Below, piece by piece: positions 22,791 through 36,086 of a stretch of DNA of 64,000 nucleotides. This DNA is from Neoarius graeffei (lineage: Eukaryota > Chordata > Actinopteri > Siluriformes > Ariidae). The position numbers were made by a program, and so were the translations under genes. The DNA lies in contig NC_083592.1 of the NCBI RefSeq assembly GCF_027579695.1, positions 33,938,214 to 34,002,213 of the forward strand. The letters run 5' to 3'. Position 1 is the first letter of the stretch. Every line of letters begins with the position of its first letter. The notes under the pieces were generated by a model. It was given only the letters and a program-made list of their open reading frames with translations. It made no database searches and was not told the origin of the DNA.

Positions 22791-25581
22791 AAGAACTTGA
22801 AGAACTTAGGCAAATAAGGACGGCGTTTTCTTTCATCGCCTTTTATTTATTCAAATCTTGAGCTGAAAGGGATGGATGATGTACAGTAAAGGAACTGCTC
22901 TGTTTCTTTTATCTTTTCTATAAGAAATTCTGCATTTCTCTTTAGTTCTGACACTCATTTAAGTTGAACATTCAGTAAGGTTTTTTTTTTTCCCCGACCC
23001 ATAATTTTTTCCACTTATTCTATTTAGAGATTAAATATCCTTGTGGTTCCATAATGATTTGTCCAGTATCACCTTAAAAAGAGCTGACAGTCGAGCCAAC
23101 ACCCCAAACCTCTCCAATGAGTTCTTTGTTATGTCAGTGCTAGCATGGAGATCAGATAGACTCGAACTCTATACTTTAAATTATACCGTACCATAACTGC
23201 ACCATCAGTTCCCAAAACGCAAAAATGAATCTGCTGTTTGTTTTTAATTGCTTGGATTTGGATGGTAGGGAGTGAAACTTCAGCCGAGAGCATTTCATTG
23301 AGTGATGTTTGTCTGTCTGATTTGTTTTCAAAGAAAGATGTGATGACGGTTGTACTTTTTTTTAATTGATTTCCATTGACTTTGCAGAATGTTGGTGTTG
23401 GTAGGTTAGAAAATGGTCCTTTCCTTCTATTCTCTTGAAAATACAGGTTCATGTTGGATTTTTCTCCACATTTTCTGCTACATTTTCTCTTGCCCTTTTT
23501 TTTTGTTTGTTTGTTATTGTTTTTTTCTCCCATCAATGCCAAAGCTGCAGGAGCATCTGAATTGCATCAGAAAATGACCCTTCGCAGCTAGGGCGTGTGA
23601 CAACATTATTAGGAACATTATAATGTGAAGGGGATTTGGGGATAATATGAATGGCACTGGTGCCCATTTAGCTGTGAAAGGTGGACATAACAGCACCCAC
23701 TCTGAAGACATGTGTTGAAGATGCGTGGGGTTCTCTAACTGACAATTTAGTGGTTACTTCTCCATAATTGGGATATCACCAGGCAGTTTTCCCCAGAAAA
23801 CATGTCATAGCTTGGCCTGGTTATATTGTTTTCCTTGCCAGAGCCTTTAATGCGCTCTCAAACAACTTAACTCTTGCATATTTTGCTTGTGTCAATCTAA
23901 CCTCCACCTTTTACTCTGGTAAACAGAGTATATTGCATTACAAATTGCATAACTTTGTTCAATGCTCTATTACTTGTTGTTAGGCACATGCATGGGGGTG
24001 TATAAATATTTTTCTTTTAAAATCAATCCCAAATAGTACTACATAGCTCTTCCCCAGCCACAATTGAGTTTCAGTGAAATGAAATATATAGAATTTTCCA
24101 TCTTAAGCGCTAGTTGTTTCTTTGTGTTGTGGGACTTTAATTCAAGGGTAGGCTGTTGGTCTTGACCACTAAATATTGGGTTTTCCCATCTATTTTTCTC
24201 AAGTACAGTCCAAGACAGTTAGGGATACTGCATTCTCTATCATTTAAAATAATCTGCAGGAAAAGAATAACAAAATCAGGCATTCGGAACCTCTTGATGT
24301 GGCAGTAAGTATACTCTATATCTCATTATCCAGACAAAATTTACATACAGAACATCATTAATAGTATATTATTATTAGTGTGTGTAATGCTTAGTGAATT
24401 TCTATAATCTGTGATCAATAGTGGTCGTGACTATTTTTGTACATTGGACAATATATTTACTCATATACTAGTATTGTGGTCATTGGCTTTAGGTAAATGC
24501 TAACTCAATTCTTCAAAATAACCTTATAAAAATACAAATTAATCTAATCTAAGCTTAAAGATAGCCTATAGTGACGTGAGATTTTTATTTCATTTCTGGG
24601 TACAGTTTAATTCATTAATGCTGTTAAAATATACAAAGTTAATAGGCTTAGCATAACAAATCTAACCAATATCACATTTACAGGATTTAAATCTGTACAA
24701 AGTCTGCTATGTGTTTGGAGTTTGTGTATTTTTTTTTTCCTTTGGGTAAATTGTGACCCAAAGTATCTGATTGAGTAAAAATCAGCAAGTAGCTATTAGG
24801 AAAAGCCTTAAGGTCTAAATCCAAATTTAATTTCACACCACAGCTGCTTTAAATGATGACTGATACTGCTAGTGTAGCTATTAAATGATAAACATGGAAA
24901 TTTACTTGAAAAAGCGAAATGAGACTCGTTTAATCAAGCACTGTCTGAATTTTGCCCTGCACTTAACCAGCTAATATGTTTGACATGTCTTTTAAATCAG
25001 TTCTAGTTTGTGAGCTGTCTGATTGGCCAGGCTCTTGCTTTCAAAAGGATGCCTGAAGCCGCTCGCTTGCTGGGTGGAGAGAGAAATGAGCCTCATGAGT
25101 GATGCCTGTCTAGAAGTGTCCGCTGGATTGAAAGCTATTATGGGAACATTTATTATGACACCTAAATTGTCAGATGCAAAGCACGGCCAAATGCACCATG
25201 AAATGGACCTGAGAAGACCTCACTCTTCACACCCCATCTGTTCTCCCTGCCATGCGATCTTCTGAGTGAGAAGATGGAGTTGCCAAGAGTCCAAGCTGGA
25301 GAGAAGCTGAAGGCTTTACATATGTGAAAATGCTATATACTGAACTTAGCTGAAAGTACCTAGCCAATAAAAGTAAGTTGAGAGGAAAATACAGTAGATT
25401 TACAGTTGTAGAATAAATTCTGCATTATGTGTTTCAAGATAAACTATCCCGTTATGGGGATTGGATCATTTGAGGTCAGGCTCAATGGACAATGAGTGGC
25501 AGTTTATTAGCTTTTATTGAAGATTCATCTTGATAAAAATCTCATACCTGCTGTAGTATGAGCATAAATTGCCCAATTTAT

Positions 25582-25623
<42 letters not shown>

Positions 25624-25626
25624 TAA

Positions 25627-25668
<42 letters not shown>
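25582..25668. repeat. AAT microsatellite
   Basis: A run of about 29 units, interrupted once by AATTAAAAT. It produces the poly-Ile frame on the minus strand, which is not a gene. Confidence 0.95.
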
Positions 25669-26899
25669 CCAGTTAGTATTAATATTCCAATCCAAACCTG
25701 ATTTACGGCTTGTGGTATTTTCAGAAAAATAAAAACTCCATTGTAAATGTGTAATAAATATATTGATGTTCAACATGATGTGTAGCTGATTTAGTAAATA
25801 TAAGAGCTGGCATGTACTGTAGTCGATGTTAAATATAACTGCAGCCATCCTTTAATTTACCGGTAATGCAATGCCATGAATTCGCTTGTTTATCTGGATA
25901 TTACTCTTCTATCATGTTCCAACTAAACCATAAATTCCATATTCTCAACAGTAATGCGACAAAAAGTATCTTGCAATTAGGAAATGGTTTGCTGTTATTA
26001 ATGAAACATACAGTACTGTATATAAGATTTAAATGAAGTGTCTGTGTGTGCAAATGCACGTGATTTTGTTCATACACTACATGGGACAACATGTGTCATC
26101 CCTGTATGCATCACTAATCCAAGATACATGGCACAATATATGTCATTTCAATTGAATCCAAATCACGACAATCAATCTACGATCCAGAGATGACCTCAGT
26201 GGTGGGCCCTTCGTTGATTCCCCTTGCCTAGAGGTGAGTGCCTCCATCTAATTAGGAGATAAAAGCTGCCACTTACCATGGGCTTTAGGGCTCGTTCAGA
26301 CACACATACGCAGATACAATCGGGTTACCATGGCCACCTGCCAGTGCGTCCGGATCGCAGTACATCTCTATCAGGACTAAAGGAGCTGCATCTGCCTCGC
26401 GGCGTTAAGCAGCCAGGGAAAAGCGGTATTTTTAGCCTGCATTGTGTTTTCTCTACTTGCCTATTTAAGTACTTTGTGCAAAGCAAATAATATCAGCATT
26501 AAAGTTGTGGGCAGCCCTAATAGAGGTGATAAAGACAATATCACTATGATAATGAACACAATAATGAATGTGATTTTATTAATGAACATGTTAATGTCAG
26601 AAGTTGACTTTTTTTTTTTTTACCAAAGAATGTTTTTTCATCTGTCATTAACGAGAAGGAAATATAACAAGGGGTAGGGGAGTGGGGGTAGGAACACTTC
26701 CATTCATGTAGCAGCAGGATGGTTGTCATCAGAGAGAGGATCTTGGTGCCAGCTTGTGGCTGTCTGTGGATGCTGGCAACTGGCGCAGTAACGAGGGGGG
26801 AAAAATAGGCCGAGCCACCAGCAATAATCCTGCCTTCAAAAGATCCAGATGGCTAACCTTTCAGTCAAAATATTGTTTTTGGAGGGAGGTGTTCAGACT

Positions 26900-26903
<4 letters not shown>

Positions 26904-26946
<43 letters not shown>
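26904..26946. repeat. CT microsatellite
   Basis: First member of a cluster of four dinucleotide arrays in 400 bases. Confidence 0.95.
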
Positions 26947-26949
<3 letters not shown>

Positions 26950-27065
26950 GCTCTCACCTGCTGTGTTTTATCAGATTTTGGGGTCCTCCCCAGGAAAACA
27001 AGCAGTACTCATCCGAATGTTCCGGAGCTGTGTGGGTTTGAGTGGGAGAAGTATATTTGTTGGCG

Positions 27066-27067
<2 letters not shown>

Positions 27068-27119
<52 letters not shown>
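27068..27119. repeat. TG microsatellite
   Basis: Pure TG run of about 26 units. Confidence 0.95.
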
Positions 27120-27123
<4 letters not shown>

Positions 27124-27245
27124 GGATGTGGGCTCCTCTCAGTCTCCTGGGCAGGACACACACAGAGCGACTCTGTGTGGAGAAGAGGGCCATGACACAG
27201 CTCACACCACTCAGCGCCATGGATAAAGGGCTCTCCATGGGCTAA

Positions 27246-27265
27246 CACACACACACACACACACA

Positions 27266-27299
<34 letters not shown>
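27246..27299. repeat. Compound CA/GA microsatellite
   Basis: CA run to 27268, directly followed by GA to 27299. Confidence 0.95.
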
Positions 27300-27303
<4 letters not shown>

Positions 27304-27899
27304 AGTCATGCCCAGGAATTAAACATTGTTCATATTAGCCATTGTTCAGTATTTATTATATATCTGGAATAACATCAGTTTTGCTTTTGAAAACTCCTGC
27401 CAACAAATAGGCACTATGTAATACTTTGCTGCTATTTTAAATAAACTTATGCTACACAGACTCCCAAACATTAATAATCAGCCAGATTTTAAGACATTAT
27501 TTTCACTCGAAAAAGTCGCCACCAGGTTATATTGTGTTACACCACATAAACTTGGCACTAACAGCGCTGTTATAAAAACAGTTGTAAATCCCGCTCAGGT
27601 CCACATGAAACTGTCAGTGGCTTCATCAAGATAATTAGTCCTAATTTGCTGTTGATGATTTAACTCAAATTCTAATTGCACAGGAGGCGTTCTCTGGAGG
27701 CATGCCGTTTTGGACTTCCTGTTGCTCCTGTGTCACCTCCATAACGGTGGTCAACCTTGTGCAGCCATAAATCAGGCTATATGAGGCTGTACACATAGAC
27801 GTACACTCACGCTTATACACATACACACATGTACACAAACACATATATAAAAATTATGTATGCTCCCCCACGCTTACACTCACGCACAAAACAAAACCT

Positions 27900-28205
27900 G
27901 CTCTCATTTGGTCTCCTTCTCCCCCCGAGCACACACAGGTCGAGTCAGGGTGCTCCACTGGGGGAGTCGCGGTGGCTCCTGTGGTCGATGGCTGGGGCGT
28001 CTCGGCCTGTTGTGCGTTGCCACAGTCGCTCTCGTTCCTCCAGAGCCGTGCAGACAGCCAGGCTCCTGTGAGCTGCTGCAGTTGCTGTCCCTCTGAGTGG
28101 AACACACAGAACGGACTCACAGCGCCTTGCTCTCGCGCTGGCCACAACCCTGACCAACAACAAGCGCAAAGAGACAGAAGGGAAGATAGACATCGCTGCT
28201 AACAA
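27900..28205. other. CpG-rich patch, possible promoter or exon
   Basis: GC-rich sequence with frequent CpG, standing out from the AT-rich flanks. It has open frames in several phases on both strands, which is what GC-rich DNA does by chance. No protein similarity, TATA box or start/donor combination is convincing. It is followed by a GT array at 28241-28274. Confidence 0.3.
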
Positions 28206-28239
28206 TTTAGTTAGAAAAGCGTTCGGTCCAGTGTTTTCT

Positions 28240-28240
<1 letters not shown>

Positions 28241-28279
<39 letters not shown>

Positions 28280-28290
28280 ATTTATTTATT
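28241..28290. repeat. GT then TTTA microsatellite
   Basis: GT run to 28274, then four TTTA units. Confidence 0.9.
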
Positions 28291-31200
28291 TTTGAGAATG
28301 TTTTATATACTGCTTGCATTTCTACAAAGTTTTAGTTGAGTTGTGTGACCATTAACACTAACGGTGTATGAAGAGCATTTTAATAACAAGCAACCATTCC
28401 CACAGTAGATGTTTTTAGAACGTTGCAGGAATGTTATTTTGGAGCATTACAACCTGTTAAATATAAAAATGCTAATAATGTTCTCTAGATGGGTTTAAAC
28501 TGACCCAAGGATTTAGCTAGGACAGTTTATGGCTCAAGGATTACAGAATTTTGTTCCTTCTTTCATTCTTTTTCTGTGTTTCTGTCTATCTCTATTTCTC
28601 TCTCTCTCTCTGGCATTGGTTATGAATAATGTACAGAGCAAGATTTTATGCTATTCACAAAGCACAAAAAAATTCAGACATTTAGGATAAAGAGCCTTTT
28701 TTTACCATTGCCAGTGAATGAAACTTTAAGGCTAATATAACCGAAATCTTGCCTGCTTATCTTCAAAGATTCCACCGACAATCCTGTCACTGCCCAGAGC
28801 TGCACTCTGCGCTCAGTGTTATTACAGTAACTGTACATTTTCATGGCTTTTTGTCTTGCATTTCACAGCAATTACATCCCCATTACACTCCCGTAACATT
28901 AGCCACCTATAACAACAATGATTCCGTCATACTAAAACAAAACCACCGATGGGCTGAAATCCCTTGGACACTGTAAATACTATTACAGGGTCGATACAAA
29001 TAGGATGGTCCGAAGAGAATGGGATTTCCCGAACCCACTGGGAATTCTTGTTTGATGCGGGAAAGGCGAATTCCGCGCGGTTCTGCTATTTCGGGGAAAG
29101 CTGAACTCTAATGAATATTCCTTCGGAAAGTGCGTATGAAGCCAGTGACAGGAAACAATGCGAACGCATGCATTTTCAAGGATAAATAAATGACAACGAT
29201 CAGTGTGACATTCGATAGTTGTAGTTGGAGGGTTGGCGTACCTAAAATGTACAAAAATATCCAGCTGTACGGTAACATGTTATAATTTCATTGGACTAAC
29301 ACCGTTTATCAATGTTGATGATCAACCATATAGGCTGTATATCCTGGTTAGTGGATTTCACAGAATGTGGATTTGTTTCTTTCTGGCATGCTTTCAGCTG
29401 AAATGGGGTATGGGTGAGCGGTAATCCTGGTCACGAATTCCACCAGTGACAAAGGTCTGGGTGATACTGATACCTCTAAAGTACTAAATATACCCTCTGG
29501 CCTGGAGTGGCATGAGCAGGTGGAGAATGGGCATTGCCAAGTGCTAGTGTCTCTAGACCCCAAATCTTACAGGTCGCTTTTTTTGGCACGGGGTGTGTGT
29601 TTTTGCGGGCTGGAAGGTGGGGGTATGGGCTTCATGTCGAAGTGTGTGTATGACACCCTGTTCAGAGGCGAAAAAGGATCAGGGGAGACAACCCAAATCG
29701 GGTGGTTACCGTTCAAAGCCAGCTGGTCTGGCTTAATTAATGCAGGACATTTTTTTTGTGTGTGTGTGTAAAATATTGTGTAGTCTAGTGAATGTTTGAT
29801 TAACTTGGCCCACAGCAGGAACTGGAGGGTGTGACTTCCTGGAAAAGCACAAAAACGACACGGGTGAGTTTTTCTCCCCTAACATTCCCCTTCCTCCTTC
29901 CACTTTAGTTGAGTTAAGAAATTGTGCCCATGGAAAGTTTTGGGACTCAATTACAGCTAAACACTGTGATTTCTTCCTGGTAGAGTTATGTTGAGGGTAC
30001 AATTAGTGGTATTTTGTCATTTAAATATTATTCATGTTTGGGATTGTGCTGCTGTGAAGCAGTCACTTTACTATACGAGACACAATAGGTGCTTGAACTT
30101 TGTCTGAAAATGTTGAATTGTCTGTAAAGGACTTGACATTAAATTATTCAGTGCTATAATGGGATGATATGACAGTCTGTGTTTAAAGTTTTCAGTCGCG
30201 TTGGATTTCACATATTCTGAAGTGAAATGAGACACAAGTCATACCACATGAAGTTATACAGCTTCATAAAGAGAATCGCATGAGAATATGAAATATTTAT
30301 GAAAAAAAAAGTGGTTTTCCCCCTACAATCTTGAAAATCTATGACTTGAAAAGTCTGCCTACAATCCTTCGGTATTTTTTTTTCACCTTAGAATTAGTTA
30401 GTGATCTAGCAGCCTCACTGACCGCGGCAGAACCTGTAATATCTTAAATTACAGAAAGTTCTGTGCTATGAAGTGCAAACTAATATAGAAATATATATTA
30501 TACTGTACGCTTGGTGTCAAAGTTTCATATTGATGGAAAAGTCATAAGGCATTTTGGAAATATAAAATAAATCTAAAAATAGGGTTCTGTTCGGTACACA
30601 TATGCGAAGTACAGTATTATTCATGACACTGAACATTTTCTACTCCACATATGTCAAAGAAAGCTGTTGAAATAAAAGTTTCGGACTGGTAGGAGTGGCC
30701 TAACATGATATTGTGACCATGTATGAAGGATTTTAGGTACTAATTAAATGCATGTAATACGCTGCACTACTTGCAATTGTCTGATCAAATCATTGAAGTG
30801 CTATGAATGTTTCTTTTCTCCCAGATAAAAAAAAGACTTGTTTTAATTTCATGTGAAATGAGTAAATAGTCTTCATATGAAAAAAAGAGAAAGAAATGCA
30901 AATAAATAAAGTCAATAAAAAATGTGATGGTGATAAGTTATGATATAAATCAACTTAAAACAAACATTAATATCAACCCAGTCTCCGATCCCATGAACAA
31001 GCCCAAGATTTATTTACGTTCGCAGAATTATATTTCTGATGCAGCATTTTTGGAAGAAGTGCCACTGACAAGATCTCTGTCATCTAATCCCTCTCTTCCT
31101 GGGTGTTCAGGCAGTGCCGTGTCGCTTCCCCTAGGAGACTGAGGCAAGGCAACTATGACCCAGTTTACAAAAGCTCCCCTGCTCCTCATTTGAAAACTCC

Positions 31201-31904
31201 CCCACCCCAGCTCTTCTCCGTCACACAAACCTTTGATCAGAACGGCGGCTGGGGAAGAGCGCTGTTGTTTTCTTACAGCAAAAAAGGTGCACTCTTTGCC
31301 GTCGATCCTGTCTTGGCCCTTTGAGTCACTATCTGGCACTTCAGCAGGAGCTGTGTAGAAGTACTGTTTGTGTTTGTGTGTGTTATTATCTTTTTCAGAG
31401 CTCTTTCTGGCTTATATAAAATTTTCAGTGACTGCGAATTATCCTGGTGCTTTTATAGAAAAATGGTAGTTTGACAGTAGTAGACTATTAACTATTGATT
31501 ATATAAGGAGCTGAACAAGACAGTAGAAGTGTAGCAATTTCAAACTCTGAGCTAAAACCTGTCCTGTTTGAATAAATACACTCATTAATCATGAAACTCT
31601 GTTGTTGAAACAGAAAGGAACCCCTACGTCTATTTATATTAATCCTAGTCGGCATGTGGCTTTTGCAGTAGTGACCATGTTGCCTTTTGCAGATCCAGAT
31701 GCCATCTTCTTAAGTTACACGGCCCATATTATAGTCTGTCAAGTAAGTATTTCATGTTTAACACAAATTTCTAGTTAACTATGACATGTTAAACACATGG
31801 AAACAGTCATGGAGATGAACTGGAAAGAAAAGAAGTTACTTTCTTCCGTAGTATTGTAGGATGGTTCCAATGACAGCCATCTTACTGTAATTCTTTTGTC
31901 TCTG

Positions 31905-32184
31905 TGTGTTCTTCATTCATTCTTTCATCCATCGTTAACCACTGGTCAGGGTCATGGTGGATCGGGAGCCTATCCTGGGAATGCAGTGGGGTGAAGCGGG
32001 AATACATTCTGAATTTGAATCCATACAGGGCACCATGTACACACACAATCATTCACACCCAGGGGCTATTTAGAGTCACCAAGATGTTTTGAGAGGTGGG
32101 AGGAAACCAGAGAACCCAGAGAAAACCCACAGATATGGGGAAAACATGGAAAACTCTACACAGACCATAGCCCCAGATCAGGCT
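31905..32184 (-). mobile_element. Eroded L2-related SINE/LINE fragment
   Basis: The plus strand reads as the reverse of an L2-type 3' region: CATCCATCGTTAACCACTGG, GGAGCCTATCCTGGGAA, GGGCACCATGTACACACAC, ATTTAGAGTCACCAAGATGT and GGAGGAAACCAGAGAACCCA. These phrases parallel those of the main SINE, but the copy is clearly older and of another subfamily. Confidence 0.7.
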
Positions 32185-32190
32185 CTGTGT

Positions 32191-32256
<66 letters not shown>
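32185..32256. repeat. TG microsatellite
   Basis: About 36 units, with one TATG interruption near the start. Confidence 0.95.
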
Positions 32257-32259
<3 letters not shown>

Positions 32260-32312
32260 TTTATAATTGAAATGTAGTATTGCATGCCAAGGGTGCATCC
32301 TAGGCCCTCTGT

Positions 32313-32379
<67 letters not shown>
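32313..32379. repeat. TTTC tetranucleotide array
   Basis: About 16 units. Both strand frames of it are spurious. Confidence 0.95.
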
Positions 32380-32399
32380 GTATTTCTTGCTTGCTTTCT

Positions 32400-33303
32400 C
32401 TTCCCCACCATATACTTACAAAACATAACATTTCACTACCTTTTGATCTCAGGCTAATCTCTCTCGCCTGCCTAATGTCTGATCTTGTTTGAATAAGAAT
32501 GAGTCTAGGGTGATTCTGATGCCACAAAGTGGTTTAGACGGCGCCTGGTTCTGTAAATCTGCCCTGCGCTAGAGTTTGTGTGACTGCTGTATCACAGCAA
32601 GTTCCTATCCATCTACGTTCACCATGGGAGAACCTCTGTATCGCCTGTGTGGGAGGGGAGTTGAGTTTTCCTAGCAGCAAATGGTCCCAGATGGCTTTAG
32701 ATTCTTATCGTTAATCAAGGGTGAGTGGATCTCACCGCAAACACAACTCCAATTTATTTGAACAGCAAATGATTGGACCTGGCAGGGTTTAGTAAGGAAA
32801 TCCAAAGAAAATCTTTACAAGTCAATTAAAAAGTACCTGAATCTTTAGAACAAATACACAAACTCTCATCGTAAAGCCTGTGACCCGCGATGCTCGTTCT
32901 GAGCATGCCTATTCACGGATGGCTCAAACACTGTTAAATGTGTGTTACATGCTGTGAGGGGATGTGTTATAATATCCACTGCCATGAGACTCCCTGTAGT
33001 ACATATGTCCCATTCTCAGGGGTCAAAGGAAAGTAAGGCCGCAGTGTCATGGCCAAGCCATGGGCTTTTAAGGCTCAAGGTGAGACGAGCTAAATGAGAC
33101 TGACTCTTCACCGTAGACGGAATTATTCAGCAGAGGGGGTGAGTTTTCTTTACCACCTGAAGGGTGTTGGGAGCAGCTGGGTTAAAGCAGTACAATAGCT
33201 CCTTATATACTGTATTTGACTGCTGTGCTTCTGTGGCCAGCCAAAGAAAGGGAGAAAAAGAAACACAGAAAAAGCAGAATAAGAGGCAGACAGAGAGAGA
33301 GAG

Positions 33304-33341
<38 letters not shown>

Positions 33342-34440
33342 GAAGGGAAGGGGCTCCAATATAAAAAAGTAAAATAGAAGCAAAAGCAAATAGAAGGAGG
33401 GTGTTACACATGTTTAAATGTATTATAGCTATCATTCAAATGTCAGACAACAATAAATGGCAAATTATTAAAATCCTCAAAGCAGCTTGTATGATTTATT
33501 CGAAACACTCCATTTGCCTTACCGTGGTCTAATTTTATAGCACGCACACCATATATATACTGTCTGCCCCAGTAAGTAATGTATGGCCAGTTTAGTCTAT
33601 TTGCCAGGACATGTAGGTTTTTCCACTGCGTGTCCATAATACACAACATCTGTCAGGCCGCTGCACAAGCTCAGGAAACACCGGTTGGCACCCAGAGTCT
33701 AGAGACAGAAAAATGTGGCATGTTGGCATCTTTTTTAGTGCCACCATTATGAAAAGAAAAAAAGAACTACTGAAACAATATAACAATTGTCCAGATTTCA
33801 CCTAGTTTATGACTTTCCAACCATTCAAAAGAGGAAAAATCATTAGAAGCATTTTTCTTTTCCCCCCGCTTTCTCATGTGAAGCAATCGACGGACAAGGG
33901 GAACTTTGAGCCTCAGGCTAAAATATACAAAGAAACCACCATACTACACTAAAAAGAAGGAGAGGAACTCAGGAAGTTGTAGAAACTTTCCTTGGGAGCA
34001 TTTGTGTGTCTGGCAGGGTTGGATTTTTGAGAGTGTGATGTGTAAGGTCAAATACGGCAAAGCTATATTACTGTTAGTAAGCCTCTTTTTTTTGTTTACT
34101 GGAATAGCCATAATGCATTAAATTTCCATAATTGCATGAGTTTGGACATAAAGTGTACTTTTTGGCCCAGCCAGTATAGTTGCTTTTAAAATTATTTTCA
34201 GTCTATCTTTGCTTGCTTGTGTCATTTCCATTAGCAATAATATGAGACTGAAGCTAATGGTTGGGAAAATACTGCCTACATGATGGTACCTTCTCTCTTA
34301 TCTTAGAGAAGATCATTTACCTAGTAATGTTAACATTCACTAGCAGTCTGATGTATTTTCAGAAAATTGTAAGGGAGACTAAAAAACTGTACTAAGGAGA
34401 GCTAGCGAGCCATAATTGAATAGGAACTGTAATACGTAGT
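32400..34440. other. Unique DNA
   Basis: No transposon or exon recognised. A GA microsatellite is at 33291-33338. Confidence 0.4.
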
Positions 34441-34760
34441 TAACAGCTATTCCATGAAATCGAGTCATACATGAGCTGATAGTCGACGAGGTGCATAGCG
34501 CCAAGTTGGCTATAAGCCATGTACGACAAGCTTGAGTGGAATAACTGTTTTATTCTATCCACATTCACTGGATTTTGAGAAAGAGAGCATTTTTATCTTT
34601 ATTTTTTGCAAATTTGATGAATAAAAACTTTATATAAAATGTCCGACAAAATCATTTCCACTTAGAATGTAAGCAAACCGGCGAAATGACAGAAGCAGTT
34701 TGTGAATAATGCAATGATAATAATAATTCTTGAAAAATTTTTAAAAAGATATGTTCTTAC

Positions 34761-34879
34761 CATCAAATACTTTTATTCCATATTTTGTTGTGGGTTTTTT
34801 TTTTGTATTTTGGGGGGGGGGGGGTTTCGAGTAGAGTTTTTATTTTGTCCTCGGTTGGTTCAGCAACACGTGCCGCCAT
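34761..34879 (-). pseudogene. Crypton/KIAA1958-like first exon in R1 copy B
   Basis: Minus-strand ATG at 34877-34879 opens MAARVAEPTEDKIKTLLE. A run of 14 G on the plus strand (34810-34823) has replaced the NK codons by a poly-proline tract. The end KYGIKVFDG is still followed by a good donor, GTAAGAAC, at 34760. The frame is open through to the donor. The next exon is not present within the repeat. The N-terminal sequence resembles the region just before the catalytic domain of Crypton-type tyrosine recombinases (inference from the TLLE...TKYGIKVF pattern). The start context AAAATGGCGG also contains a YY1-like motif. Confidence 0.5.
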
Positions 34880-35245
34880 TTTGTTTTTCTCTACTCATGG
34901 TATATGCTGATAGCCTAGTAGTAGAGTAGCCAATCAGAGTACGCGATTGCTCATATCCAGTGAATGTCGATAGAATAATATGCATTAGTACAGTTGTATA
35001 ATCGGGCTATTTACTGTATTTTTATTATTTACTGTTTGGTGATCTAAAATGCAATAAAAAGGCAAGTCGATCTATGTGGCCTATCACTATAGTGATGTGG
35101 CCGCTCTGACAACTCCAACCATCAAAGTTTCTTGGAAAGAATTACAGTAGTGGCTTCATGTTGCCTTCTCCTGGATTATTATAGTGGTTTTCTCCTCTCA
35201 ACCAGTTTTTATTTCATCCTCGGTTTGTTCAGCATCACGCTCCGC

Positions 35246-35290
35246 CATTTTGTTTTTCTCTACTCACGGTATATGAGCTGATAGCCTAGT
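35246..35290 (-). pseudogene. Second, truncated R1 exon start inside copy B
   Basis: ATG at 35246-35248 on the minus strand would read MAERDAEQTEDEIKT and then stop shortly after, where the duplicated segment joins the shared 3' region near 35202. The upstream CCAAT segment is included, so the duplication copied promoter and start codon together. The coding part lies just below 35248; the listed interval covers the start and its upstream leader. Confidence 0.4.
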
Positions 35291-35696
35291 AGTAGAGTAG
35301 CCAATCAGAGCATGCGACTGCTCATATCCAGTGAATGTAGATAGAATAATATAAACTATCCAAATAATACAGATGAATAGCTATGAATGGAGCAGTTTTG
35401 GGATGAAATGTAGACACTGTCTAACTAAGAGAACTTCAGACATATTTGCCTGATGAACCCAGACTTTCAGTCTACAGAAACAGTGGAGTCCTCGTAACCT
35501 CCTTTTACACTTCAGAGATAAGCTAGAAATAGATGCACACTAACCTACCATCTGGACCAAAGTTAAGGTGAACTCAAAGTATATATTAATATATTAGTTG
35601 AGAAACATACATGGCATTCATACAACATATGCATTCAACACATTCGATATAATACTCAATAGGAGTGATAATCACAAGGTTAAATAGCAGTTTTAT

Positions 35697-36075
35697 CTCA
35701 TCTCATCTCATTATCTCTAGCCGCTTTATCCTGTTCTACAGGGTCGCAGGCAAGCTGGAGCCTATCCCAGCTGACTACGGGCGAAAGGCGGGGTACACCC
35801 TGGACAAGTCGCCAGGTCATCACAGGGCTGACACATAGACACAGACAACCATTCACACTCACATTCACACCTACGGTCAATTTAGAGTCACCAGTTAACC
35901 TAACCTGCATGTCTTTGGACTGTGGGGGAAACCGGAGCACCCGGAGGAAACCCACGCGGACACGGGGAGAACATGCAAACTCCGCACAGAAAGGCCCTCG
36001 CCGGCCACGGGGCTCGAACCCAGACCTTCTTGCTGTGAGGTGACAGCGCTAACCACTACACCACCGTGCCGCCTT
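35697..36075 (-). mobile_element. SINE copy 4, full length
   Basis: A complete minus-strand copy, flanked by the perfect 11-bp duplication AGCAGTTTTAT at 35686-35696 and 36076-36086. It is very close to copies 1, 3 and 6 in sequence, so the insertion is recent. Confidence 0.95.
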
Positions 36076-36086
36076 AGCAGTTTTAT

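Larger units (their letters stand above)
21951..31904. other. Long transposon-poor, gene-poor stretch
   Basis: I recognise no transposon ends in about 10 kb. It holds microsatellites, one CpG-rich patch near 27900-28205 and several blocks of balanced, non-repetitive composition that could be conserved noncoding elements (22330-22790, 26150-26420, 27630-27780, 28740-28975). Long open frames at 26849-27266 are microsatellite translations. Confidence 0.45.
34441..35351 (-). mobile_element. R1 repeat family, copy B
   Basis: Opposite in orientation to copy A. The plus strand starts with the hairpin stretch (TAACAGCTATTCCATGAAAT ... GAGTGGAATAACTGTTTTAT). The inverted ATTCTATCCACATTCACTGG follows, then the exon core and its CCAAT-bearing upstream (GTAGCCAATCAGAG near 34930). 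It next has about 220 bases shared only with copy C (34981-35202). Last, at 35203-35351, is a second copy of the upstream-plus-start region, so copy B contains a partial internal duplication. No TSD could be fixed. Confidence 0.7.

Noticed and set aside
25525..25848. 107-codon frame with long poly-isoleucine
   Set aside because: An AAT microsatellite on the other strand.
26849..27266. Frames rich in Ser-Leu, Cys-Val or Thr-His
   Set aside because: They are CT, TG and CA microsatellites read as codons.
32053..32527. Frames with Lys-Lys-Glu-Arg and Thr-His repeats
   Set aside because: They are translations of TTTC and TG arrays.
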